Positions 1 to 7,449 of a stretch of DNA of 39,914 bases are shown piece after piece. The translations under genes were made by a program, and so were the position numbers. Source of the stretch: an uncultured Lachnospiraceae bacterium (lineage in GTDB: Bacteria; Bacillota; Clostridia; Lachnospirales; Lachnospiraceae); contig CANRGO010000013.1 of assembly GCA_947630125.1 (NCBI GenBank), forward strand, positions 1 through 39,914, read 5' to 3'. Every line of letters begins with the position of its first letter. Within the stretch, counting starts at the first letter, position 1. The notes beneath the pieces are model-generated. The model saw only the letters and a list, made by a program, of their open reading frames with translations, did not search any database and was not told the DNA's origin.

Positions 1-1127
1 TACGTGAGTTGAAAGAAATGGGAATCGAAACAGTAGTCTCGGCTTGGCCTACCATCGATGAACGGAGTGAAAATTATGGTGAAATGGCTGATAAAGGTTA
101 TTTGGTTCAGGCAGACCGGGGAAATTCTAATCACATGACTTGGATGGGAAATACCGTTTTTTACGATGCAACACATCCTGGTGCACAAAAATTTGTCTGG
201 GATAAATGCAAACAAAATTACTATGAAAAAGGAATTCGTTGTTTCTGGTTGGATGAAGCAGAACCAGAATATGGCCCTTATGATTTTGATAATTATCGTT
301 ATTATAGTGGTACGGCGTTGCAATGTACCAACACCTATCCGGTTGGCTATGCCAAAGGATTTTATGACGGCTTAAAAGAAGCAGGAGAAACAGAAATCTT
401 AAGTCTGGTTCGTTGTGCCTGGGCTGGAAGTCAGAAGTATGGTGCCCTAACCTGGTCTGGAGATATTTATTCTTCCTTCCGCTCCATGAGAGAACAGTTA
501 CAGGCTGGTCTGAATATGAGTATGGCAGGGATCCCCTGGTGGACCTCAGATATTGGTGGATTTTTAGGTGGAGATATAAAAGACGATGGATTTAAAGAAT
601 TATTAGTACGTTGGTTTGCCTGGGGTGCATTTTGTCCTGTTTTCCGTATGCATGGGGAACGCTCACCATGGCATGAAAGAGAACATGAATTCATTGATAA
701 TGTACGTCAGCTCACATCAGGACAGGATAATGAAGTCTGGAGTTTTGGTGATGACAATTATGATATTTTAAAGGAATATTTATTTATCCGTGAAAGACTT
801 CGTCCTTATGTAAGAAGTCTCATGAAGGAAGCCAGTGAAAAAGGTGCACCAGTAATGCGACCATTATTTTATGATTTTCCAGATGATAAAAAATGCTGGG
901 AGATAGAAGATGCTTATATGTTTGGACCAGATTTACTGGTAGCACCAGTTATGGAAGCAGGAGTTACCACAAGAGAGGTTTATTTACCTGTAGGTACAGA
1001 CTGGGTAGAAGCCTATACTGGTAAAATCTATACCGGCGGAAGCCAGGTTTTGGCAGAAGCACCACTTGCAATTATTCCAGTGTTTACAAGAGCAGGCAGC
1101 TCTTATCAAATTTATATCAATTCATAG
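1..1127 (+). CDS. GH31 family glycosidase (alpha-xylosidase/alpha-glucosidase type), 5'-truncated
   Basis: This is the C-terminal part of a glycoside hydrolase family 31 enzyme. The frame is already open at the window edge, so the true start lies upstream. The segment FWLDEAEPE, about 75 residues in, fits the strand carrying the catalytic aspartate nucleophile. The later WSGDIYSSF segment carries the expected acid/base aspartate, and GIPWWTSDIGGF and FRMHGERSPWH are further conserved GH31 blocks. A beta-sandwich C-terminal domain follows (VAPVMEAGVTTREVYLP). The family removes terminal alpha-linked xylose or glucose from oligosaccharides. The WLDEAEPE form suggests the xylosidase-like branch, but substrate cannot be fixed from this part. 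No signal peptide can be judged. A strong terminator follows, so the gene ends its transcription unit. Confidence 0.9.
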   Translation, partial: RELKEMGIETVVSAWPTIDERSENYGEMADKGYLVQADRGNSNHMTWMGNTVFYDATHPGAQKFVWDKCKQNYYEKGIRCFWLDEAEPEYGPYDFDNYRYYSGTALQCTNTYPVGYAKGFYDGLKEAGETEILSLVRCAWAGSQKYGALTWSGDIYSSFRSMREQLQAGLNMSMAGIPWWTSDIGGFLGGDIKDDGFKELLVRWFAWGAFCPVFRMHGERSPWHEREHEFIDNVRQLTSGQDNEVWSFGDDNYDILKEYLFIRERLRPYVRSLMKEASEKGAPVMRPLFYDFPDDKKCWEIEDAYMFGPDLLVAPVMEAGVTTREVYLPVGTDWVEAYTGKIYTGGSQVLAEAPLAIIPVFTRAGSSYQIYINS

Positions 1128-1146
1128 CAACTTGATAAACCCAATA

Positions 1147-1183
1147 AAAGGCGATTGACTGCAAAAAGTCAGTTGCCTTTTTC
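1147..1183 (+). terminator. Intrinsic terminator after GH31 gene
   Basis: A 14-pair stem (1147-1160 with 1167-1180, two G·U pairs) closes a six-base loop. The T-run begins within the 3' arm and runs to 1182. It lies 20 bases after the GH31 stop codon. Confidence 0.85.
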
Positions 1184-1268
1184 TTAGATTTATTACTCTG
1201 TTCTTGAGACTTATGTCTCATCTTTAAAAAAACCAGAATTGCTTCTTTCTCTTCTGTTTCAGATAGGT

Positions 1269-1274
1269 TATAAT
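1269..1274 (+). promoter_or_regulatory. Likely -10 box for the GGDEF/EAL gene
   Basis: A perfect TATAAT lies between the GH31 terminator and the next gene. No good -35 sits at the usual distance (the nearest is a weak TTTCTC at 1246-1251), so the promoter call rests on the -10 and the context. Confidence 0.4.
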
Positions 1275-1384
1275 AGTTTTAGTTAGTTAAAATGTATAAT
1301 TATTAAGATGTTCCAAAGATTTATTCGTATTCAATGCATAAAATAATAGATGTAAAAAAACTTGATTTGTATGGGGTTAGCGGG

Positions 1385-4231
1385 ATGAAAAGACAGAAAA
1401 AGTTGGAAGAAAGCATCATAAAATCAGAGTACTTTCAAATCATTACAGGACTGGTATCGGATATTATTTTTGAATATCAAATTGCCTCTGATAAAATGAT
1501 AATTATGGAAAAAGATGCGGAGCTATTTAAGAATCCTGTGGGGTATGAGAATTTTACGTTTTGGGCAATGGATTTTATCCATGAAGAAGATATTTATGCC
1601 TTTCATAATTTTTTATTTGATATGAAGTCTGGTTTAGATGAAATCACAGCAGAATTTCGATGGAAAGTTCAAGAACATCAATATAAGTGGTTTTCGATAC
1701 AGGCTAGAACCTTGCGCTCTGAACATGGAGAGCCCAGTTGTGTGGTTGGAAAAATTGATAAACAACTGCTGTTAGAGGTACCTGTACCAAGTTATAACAA
1801 GAATCAACAGGATGGGCTCACAAGACTCTTAAATAAATCTTATTTTAAAAATAGTTTGGATGTATATCTGGAAAAATATGCGAAAAAGCCTGGTGCTTTT
1901 TATTTAATCGGATTGGACGATTTTTCATGGATTAATGAAACCATGGGGAATCTCTTTGGTGATGAAGTCCTAGTACATGTAGCCAAAACAATAAAAAACA
2001 CCTGTTATAATAGCGATTTTTCTGGTCGTGCAGGTGGAGATCTTTTTGTTGTTTATTTAAACGATTTGGTAGATGAAGAACAGATTTTGCAAAAAGCAGA
2101 AAAGATTCTGAGCAATTTACGAGAAGTTTATACAGGTGAAAAGAGGAAAGAGGGAATTCGGGCAAGTATTGGAATCAGTAGGTATCCAATGAACGGAATA
2201 AGCTTTGAGGAGTTGTTTGAGTCTGCTGAGAAAGCCTTTGATTCTGTAAAAAAAAGTTCAAAAAATTCGATTTGTTTATTTTCGGATTCTATGACTTTAG
2301 GACAATGTGAAAAACAAAAAACCTATATGCCGGGATACACAACTTTTGAAAAAGATCGAGAGATTGAATTTCAGGACTTTGGCTATGAATTGACGGATTT
2401 TGCTTTTGAATTAATGGAAGAGAGTAAAGATGTAGATAGTGTAGTGCAGTTATTACTGATTAAGGTTGCAGATTTCTACGGACTGTCTGGAATACGAATT
2501 AAAGTTCTTACGGAAGGAATTCGTTCACTGAATTATACGTATGAGTATATCCGAGATTCGGATAAAGATAAGCTGGAGCAAAAACTTCACCAGGTTGAAG
2601 GTTATCCCGAATACAACTGGCTTGTGCAACAGCAACATTTTCAAGATTCGGTATATTTATTTTTGAAACATCAGGATGAAGCAGATGAGAGTATGCTGTA
2701 TTTACAAAATGAAAGCAGATATTATCATTCATTTGTCCAAATTCCGCTTTTTATGAATAAGCAGATTACGGGTTATATTGATTTTATTGATATTCATGGG
2801 AAACGAAATTGGACTAAAAAAGATTTACATACTCTGAAAATCTTCAGCAAAATTATTGCATCCTATTTGCTTAACATGAAGGCATATAACGCGGCGAAAA
2901 TTTCTGTACTTCAAATGAATGAGACTGATTTTTTGACGGGTTTATATAAGTATGACAAGTTTACCCAGATTGTACAACAGTATCTGGATGGGCATAAAGC
3001 AAACAAGATTGCTATTATTTATTCGGACATCAGACATTTTAAATATATTAATGAAACCTATGGGTATCATGTCGGTGACCAGATGCTGAAGGATTTTTGT
3101 AATTACATTATGAAAATCAACTACAATCTAATTGGAATGGCACGGGTGTATTCTGACAACATAATTGCAGCCGTTTATTTAAAAGACTCTATGGATAAAG
3201 AAACCTTAAGAATTACCATAGAAGAGTTTAATCATCAAATGGAAAATGATTTACAAAGACTTTATTTTGACAATAAGCTTTCCATTTGTACGGGAATTTA
3301 CGTGATGGAAGATATGGCCATGGAACTTGAAATGGCAATCTCGAATGCAAACATAGCGAGAAAACAAGCAAAAAAATCCGAAAAAATAGGAACAGTGCTC
3401 TTTGATGAAAGTTACAATGAGAGTCTTAGAAAAAAATTAGAATTGATATCAGAATTCCCAAAAGCACTTAGAAATAAAGAACTGGAAATCTACTATCAAC
3501 CCAAAATTCAGTGCGAATCTAACGAAATAGCAGGTGCAGAAGCTTTGATTCGCTGGTTACGAGATGGAAAGCCCTATGTCTATCCAGATCAGTTTATTCC
3601 AGCATTGGAAGAAAATGGGATGATTGTTGATTTAGACTATTATGTATATCGTGAAGTTTTTTCTTATTTATCGGAACGAATAAGGGCTAAAAAAATAGTA
3701 GTGCCCATTTCTATGAATGTATCCAGAATTCATTTGGAAAATGAGAAGCTCCTTACATACATTAAAATGCTTTTTGAACAATATCAAATTCCTGCAGATC
3801 TCATTGAGTTTGAATTAACAGAAAGTATCTATATAGAAAATAGTGATATGGTACTTCCTTTTATAGAACAGCTTCATGATATGGGTGTAAAGGTATCTAT
3901 GGATGATTTTGGAAGTGGTTATTCTTCGCTTAGTCTGATAAGCAAACTTCCTATTGATATCATCAAATTGGATAAAGTGTTTTTGAAGAATATGCCTTTA
4001 GATGAAAAAGATGAAATACTAATTTCCAGTATTGTAGAAATGGCTAGAAAGCTTCACATGTCCGTGGTGTGTGAAGGAGTTGAACATCAAGAACATAGTT
4101 TGTTTTTATGTCGAATAGGCTGTGATTTTTTACAAGGATATTATTTTTCCAGACCCATCCCAGTTAGCGAATTTGAACAATATTTGATGAATTATGAATT
4201 AATATCAGGAGCAGCGATAAGAAGTAAATAG
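1385..4231 (+). CDS. PAS-GGDEF-GAF-GGDEF-EAL protein, probable c-di-GMP phosphodiesterase
   Basis: A large cytoplasmic signalling protein. Counting from the upstream ATG at 1334, a PAS-like sensor spans roughly residues 35-145. A first GGDEF domain (about 160-315) carries GGDLF instead of GGDEF. A GAF-like region follows, then a second GGDEF-like domain (about 530-690) whose signature has become YSDNI, and an EAL domain from about 710 to the end. The EAL catalytic set looks complete: EALIRW, MNVS, EFELTES, DDFGSGYSS, KLDK, CEGVE and QGYYF. I infer that it degrades c-di-GMP and that both cyclase domains are inactive or regulatory. No transmembrane segment is seen. The start is uncertain: ATG 1334 has no Shine-Dalgarno sequence, while ATG 1385 has a GGGG eight bases upstream, so 1385 is preferred. 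Confidence 0.88.
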   Translation: MKRQKKLEESIIKSEYFQIITGLVSDIIFEYQIASDKMIIMEKDAELFKNPVGYENFTFWAMDFIHEEDIYAFHNFLFDMKSGLDEITAEFRWKVQEHQYKWFSIQARTLRSEHGEPSCVVGKIDKQLLLEVPVPSYNKNQQDGLTRLLNKSYFKNSLDVYLEKYAKKPGAFYLIGLDDFSWINETMGNLFGDEVLVHVAKTIKNTCYNSDFSGRAGGDLFVVYLNDLVDEEQILQKAEKILSNLREVYTGEKRKEGIRASIGISRYPMNGISFEELFESAEKAFDSVKKSSKNSICLFSDSMTLGQCEKQKTYMPGYTTFEKDREIEFQDFGYELTDFAFELMEESKDVDSVVQLLLIKVADFYGLSGIRIKVLTEGIRSLNYTYEYIRDSDKDKLEQKLHQVEGYPEYNWLVQQQHFQDSVYLFLKHQDEADESMLYLQNESRYYHSFVQIPLFMNKQITGYIDFIDIHGKRNWTKKDLHTLKIFSKIIASYLLNMKAYNAAKISVLQMNETDFLTGLYKYDKFTQIVQQYLDGHKANKIAIIYSDIRHFKYINETYGYHVGDQMLKDFCNYIMKINYNLIGMARVYSDNIIAAVYLKDSMDKETLRITIEEFNHQMENDLQRLYFDNKLSICTGIYVMEDMAMELEMAISNANIARKQAKKSEKIGTVLFDESYNESLRKKLELISEFPKALRNKELEIYYQPKIQCESNEIAGAEALIRWLRDGKPYVYPDQFIPALEENGMIVDLDYYVYREVFSYLSERIRAKKIVVPISMNVSRIHLENEKLLTYIKMLFEQYQIPADLIEFELTESIYIENSDMVLPFIEQLHDMGVKVSMDDFGSGYSSLSLISKLPIDIIKLDKVFLKNMPLDEKDEILISSIVEMARKLHMSVVCEGVEHQEHSLFLCRIGCDFLQGYYFSRPIPVSEFEQYLMNYELISGAAIRSK

Positions 4232-4277
4232 AAATAAAAAAATAAATAGAAATAAAAAATATATAGAAATAAAAAAT
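4229..4277 (+). repeat. Three copies of TAGAAATAAAAAAT
   Basis: The 14-base unit starts at 4229, 4247 and 4264. The first copy contains the stop codon of the EAL gene and differs from the others only in how its end merges with the spacer; the last runs into the terminator stem. The unit is very AT-rich and may be a slippage product. Confidence 0.6.
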
Positions 4278-4303
4278 GCAGCCATGGGGGGGCTGCATTT
4301 TTT
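4271..4303 (+). terminator. Intrinsic terminator after the EAL gene
   Basis: A perfect 13-pair stem (4271-4283 with 4291-4303) has a seven-base loop containing five G. The 5' arm begins with six A and the 3' arm ends in six T, so it could work in both directions. From here to 4498 I see no gene, only AT-rich sequence. Confidence 0.85.
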
Positions 4304-4498
4304 GGGGGAGGATTTTCATTCACGTTCAAATTTTTCAAAGATTGAAAATTCTAGATGAATATGAAAAAGTTATCTATCGAAATTTCGTTGTTGTCTTTTG
4401 TATATGTTTATTATAGGCATTAAATGTGAGGAAAGAATGTCTATATTGTAAGTATTTTGTGAATAAATTAAAAAAAATAAATAAATTTTATAAAGAAA

Positions 4499-5545
4499 TT
4501 AAATTAGATGGCGTCCCAGGTAAGGAATTTTTCGAAATAGAAAACCAGCCAGTAAACTTAACCCAAAAACAAGAATGCTTAGCAAAGGAATGGAAAGCAT
4601 GATTGGGAATGAATTTACATCCAAATGAAAATCAGCGGAAAGATGTTCTATAAAGAAAGGATGCAATAGATAAACTCCCAACGTTAAGGAAGATAAGGTC
4701 TTTAACTGCTTATTTTTCGAGGTTATGAATCGTTGTACTCTTTCGGTTTGTGTCATGTTTTTTACAAATAAAAAAACACAAATAGAGGAAGCAAGGATGG
4801 CTATTGTAAAATTATCATACAGACTGGCATTTGGATATCCCAAAAAGCGACTGATTCGCTCCGTTGCATAACCATTAAAGAGTGAAAGCATTAAATATCC
4901 AACACCAAACATCCAAAATGGGATTGATGTTTTGCATTCCTTTAAATAGTATCCAAGAAAGAAGTAAAAAACAAATTCAAGAAAAACTACCCAGCTTGGT
5001 GTTTTTAATAGAAACTCATTGCCTAAGAAATAGGGTAGTAATAACCAGACACTTTTACATACACTCCAAAGAAAACCAACAAGTAAAAGGCCATGATATA
5101 ACCTTTTCTTCTCCACAATTTTTCTAAGAATCGGAACAATCAAATAAACTCCAAGCAAAAAAGGCAAAAACCATAAATGATATTTAAAGTTAAACCAAAT
5201 AAACCAGGGGGACGGTTCTTGTGGTATATCAAAGCCGAACGTATCAAAGATATAAAACAGTTCCCAAAAAACATAAATAATCATTATGCGAAAACAATTG
5301 ATAAGATAAAAATTCTTCAGGTTCAGATTTTTACGAGATAGAAACAGACTTCCACTCAGGATAATAAAAAGAGGTACACCAACCCGTGACAAACTATCTG
5401 CATAATTCATAATAATCCAATTAAAACTAAGATGAGAAGTACCATACCAACAAAATGAGGAAATGTGAATGGATACGACTAAAAATGCAGCTATAATTCT
5501 TAAAACATCAAGATAAACAATATGCTTTTGTGCTTGAGTTTCCAT
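4499..5545 (-). CDS. Acyltransferase family 3 (OafA/WecH-like) membrane protein
   Basis: A 348-residue polytopic membrane protein of the acyltransferase-3 family (PF01757). It starts with the family hallmark YLDVLRIIAAFLVVSIHISS, whose His is the expected catalytic residue, and continues with about ten hydrophobic segments. It ends with the usual short cytoplasmic tail. The family O-acetylates or otherwise acylates surface polysaccharides, peptidoglycan or lipids; the acceptor here is unknown. The start is the ATG at 5545, preceded by AAGGAG nine bases upstream. The same frame stays open further upstream only because it reads through tRNA-Leu. The gene sits alone behind the tRNA terminator. 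Confidence 0.85.
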   Translation of the reverse strand: METQAQKHIVYLDVLRIIAAFLVVSIHISSFCWYGTSHLSFNWIIMNYADSLSRVGVPLFIILSGSLFLSRKNLNLKNFYLINCFRIMIIYVFWELFYIFDTFGFDIPQEPSPWFIWFNFKYHLWFLPFLLGVYLIVPILRKIVEKKRLYHGLLLVGFLWSVCKSVWLLLPYFLGNEFLLKTPSWVVFLEFVFYFFLGYYLKECKTSIPFWMFGVGYLMLSLFNGYATERISRFLGYPNASLYDNFTIAILASSICVFLFVKNMTQTERVQRFITSKNKQLKTLSSLTLGVYLLHPFFIEHLSADFHLDVNSFPIMLSIPLLSILVFGLSLLAGFLFRKIPYLGRHLI

Positions 5546-5574
5546 AGGAAAGGTCTCCTTTATGCTGGGATTTA

Positions 5575-5614
5575 AATAAAATGAAAGGGAAGTATCGATT
5601 TCTCGAAACTTCCC
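5575..5614 (-). terminator. Terminator of tRNA-Leu(CAG)
   Basis: On the minus strand, arms 5603-5614 and 5587-5598 pair over 12 positions with one T-T mismatch, closing a four-base GAAA loop. A T-rich tail follows. It separates the tRNA from the acyltransferase gene. Confidence 0.7.
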
Positions 5615-5623
5615 ATCATATCG

Positions 5624-5707
5624 TGCAGGAAAAGGGAGTCGAACCCTCAAGATATTGCTATCACACGGACCTGAACCGTGCGCGTCTGCCAATTCCGCCA
5701 TCCCTGC
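5624..5707 (-). tRNA. tRNA-Leu (anticodon CAG)
   Basis: The 84-base cloverleaf has acceptor arm GCAGGGA/TTCCTGC, D-arm GGCGGAATTGGCAGACGCG, and an anticodon stem CACGG/CCGTG around loop TTCAGGT, so the anticodon is CAG and reads CUG. A long variable arm and the GGTTCGACTC T-arm are typical of class II leucine tRNAs. The discriminator base is A and the 3' CCA is not encoded. Confidence 0.95.
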
Positions 5708-5718
5708 AAGCAAAAATA

Positions 5719-5747
5719 ATTTTATCTTTTTTTATGCAATATGTCAA
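5719..5747 (-). promoter_or_regulatory. Promoter of tRNA-Leu(CAG)
   Basis: On the minus strand, -35 TTGACA (5742-5747), a 17-base spacer and -10 TAAAAT (5719-5724) end 11 bases before the tRNA 5' end. Confidence 0.8.
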
Positions 5748-5787
5748 TGATTATTTTTACACTCAGAGATGATAGTATGGAAGAAAA

Positions 5788-6426
5788 CTAGAAGTAACTG
5801 TCGTATAAATTTACAGCACTTTTTGATAATTCCTGTCCAGAAGAGGCAACTAAATGTGATGCTTTCGCGGATACAGAACTGGAGTAGGAATTAGCGCCGA
5901 TAAATAAGTTCTTAAGGCTTGTCATATCCGATTTATGAAACGTTTCTTCATCAACTACAAGGGTATTATCAGCTTGTATGGTTACACCTGAACGACCGAG
6001 GAGATTGCTGTAGGAATTTGTTAATGTAGTAAGATTTAGAGTTTGTCGCAAAACAGTATCGGATTCGCTATCGCCGCCCTTTTTTATCATTTGATTATAA
6101 TCTTCTACAAAAGAGGAGACTTGTTTGTAAAGTTTATCATAATCAGGCTCAGTTGTAGACAACTCTTCGCTAGATTTCTTTAAATCAGTTGCAGCTGTTT
6201 TAAGTGTGTTTAAATCTTTCAAAGAACTGGAGGTTTCGTCTTTTGTATCTGCATTATTTTTTGCATAATATGCTTTTGTAAGCTGACTGTAACTTCCGTT
6301 TTTTAAACTGGCATAGTCTTTTAGGCTGATTTGGTCAAAAATAGAATTCGTACCAAATTCATTGCTTTTTTTATTGGAAAGACTACCAAATAAAGAGTTG
6401 TAGTCAAAATTTAAATTAATAGCCAT
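5788..6426 (-). CDS. FliD-like (flagellar hook-associated protein 2 type) hypothetical protein
   Basis: A protein of about 212 residues, rich in Ser, Asn, Lys and Thr, with no signal peptide or membrane segment. Its second half follows the pattern of the FliD C-terminal region: SFVEDYNQMIKKGG, a central LRQTLNLTTLTNSYSNLLGRSGV segment, then an NTLVVDEETF strand and a K-N-L-F-I-G motif. Full FliD proteins are more than twice as long, so this may be a shortened paralogue of unknown role. No other flagellar gene is in the window. The start at 6426 was chosen because the AAGGCGG Shine-Dalgarno sequence is eight bases from that ATG but only two from the ATG at 6432. The FliD link is by pattern only. 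Confidence 0.6.
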   Translation of the reverse strand: MAINLNFDYNSLFGSLSNKKSNEFGTNSIFDQISLKDYASLKNGSYSQLTKAYYAKNNADTKDETSSSLKDLNTLKTAATDLKKSSEELSTTEPDYDKLYKQVSSFVEDYNQMIKKGGDSESDTVLRQTLNLTTLTNSYSNLLGRSGVTIQADNTLVVDEETFHKSDMTSLKNLFIGANSYSSSVSAKASHLVASSGQELSKSAVNLYDSYF

Positions 6427-6556
6427 TGTCATAACCGCCTTTCTTAAATTTTAAGATCGTATCTATAAAAATACTATCGGCATTTTGTGTCAATCTCATT
6501 AGGTTTTGCTTGAAACAAGTGACATCGATTTTTTTGAAAATTTGACAAAAAAGTAA

Positions 6557-6585
6557 TTGACTTTTTTGTCGTCAAATGATAGGAT
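6557..6585 (+). promoter_or_regulatory. Promoter of tRNA-Leu(AAG)
   Basis: -35 TTGACT (6557-6562), a 17-base spacer and -10 TAGGAT (6580-6585) lie 21 bases before the tRNA 5' end. Confidence 0.65.
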
Positions 6586-6606
6586 ATTTTTTGCGGTGAC
6601 GCGAAT

Positions 6607-6690
6607 GCGGGAGTGCTGGAATTGGCAGACAGGCAAGACTAAGGATCTTGTTTCGGTTACGAAGTGAGGGTTCAAGTCCCTTCTCCCGCA
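6607..6690 (+). tRNA. tRNA-Leu (anticodon AAG)
   Basis: The 84-base class II tRNA has acceptor arm GCGGGAG/CTCCCGC, anticodon stem CAAGA/TCTTG around loop CTAAGGA (anticodon AAG, reading CUU), a long variable arm with a TTTCGGTTACGAA-type stem, and T-arm GGTTCAAGTCC. The discriminator base is A, with no encoded CCA. Confidence 0.95.
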
Positions 6691-6693
6691 TAT

Positions 6694-6733
6694 AAAAAGT
6701 TCTGATTTACTTCGTGTAGGTTGGGGCTTTTTT
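6694..6733 (+). terminator. G·U-rich terminator after tRNA-Leu(AAG)
   Basis: A long stem (from 6694 to about 6730) closes on a TTCG-type loop at 6711. About six of its pairs are G·U in the plus-strand RNA, and a T-run follows. In minus-strand RNA the same positions become A·C mismatches, so it should work in one direction only. Confidence 0.7.
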
Positions 6734-6744
6734 CTTGCCCTTTT

Positions 6745-7449
6745 TTAAAAATGAAGTCGTTTACGTATGGAATCACGGAGTCTTTGTCTACTTAAAATCG
6801 TGATCAAACTAATGATAATAATCATACAGATTGTCAGAACAATGGTTGACCAAATTAAACGAATACTTCCATGAAGAAAGATGCTAATAAATATTTCCAG
6901 TCCAACACAAAAAACTGCAATATGAATAAAGGTATATAAAGCTGTTGTTACAAATGAAACAGGAAAGCGTCTCATAAAATAAGTAAATACTTCCATTTGA
7001 ATGGTAAATAGAACAACGATGGGAATCGCAAGCTCAAAGAACCAACGATCCTGATTTGTTACAAGACTAATTAAAAACAAATAGGAGCCCAGAGCAATTC
7101 CATCTAAAAGTACTGAAACATAGATTGGTAGCCTGCTATAAATAACAACTGGTATCATAAATATCCAGATACAGGCACAAACACCTATAATAAATAGCGA
7201 CCATAGGGATTGATTAAATACCAAAATATTCAGCAGAGTACAGGTTGCACTGGTAGAAATCAAAACCACACTTAATAAAATAGCCAAATCTTTTCGCTTA
7301 ACTTTTTCTACGGGAGCTTTTTCAGATGGAAAGGGAGCCGCCTTAATCAAATCAGGTCTTTTGCTTGGATCATAAACAGGCGTGTTGCACAAGGGACATT
7401 GCTTCAGATTTTCTTCTAGTTCCACTCCGCAGTGAACACAATAACTCAT
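6745..7449 (-). CDS. Zinc-ribbon membrane protein, DUF6320-like
   Basis: A 234-residue protein. The N-terminus holds a short zinc ribbon with two CxxC knuckles (YCVHCG and QCPLCN), followed by a charged linker and about six hydrophobic segments from residue 50 on. The layout matches a family I know from Lachnospiraceae as DUF6320; no reaction is established. Its ATG overlaps the stop of the upstream acyltransferase gene in an ATGA junction (7446-7449), so the two are translationally coupled. I infer a shared role, perhaps a membrane partner of the acyltransferase. No terminator is evident on this strand. Confidence 0.75.
   Translation of the reverse strand: MSYCVHCGVELEENLKQCPLCNTPVYDPSKRPDLIKAAPFPSEKAPVEKVKRKDLAILLSVVLISTSATCTLLNILVFNQSLWSLFIIGVCACIWIFMIPVVIYSRLPIYVSVLLDGIALGSYLFLISLVTNQDRWFFELAIPIVVLFTIQMEVFTYFMRRFPVSFVTTALYTFIHIAVFCVGLEIFISIFLHGSIRLIWSTIVLTICMIIIISLITILSRQRLRDSIRKRLHF

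Noticed and set aside
4426-4602. 58-codon plus-strand ORF starting GTG, with a plausible-looking CLYCKYF start
   Set aside because: Its second half is antisense to the conserved end of the acyltransferase gene, and it has a weak start with no matching family.
5546-5713. N-terminal extension of the acyltransferase frame to an ATG at 5713
   Set aside because: The frame reads straight through tRNA-Leu(CAG) and its terminator; the ATG at 5545 has its own AAGGAG and matches the family start.
5581-5772. Plus-strand ORF across the tRNA and its promoter
   Set aside because: It is antisense to tRNA-Leu(CAG) and has no ribosome site.
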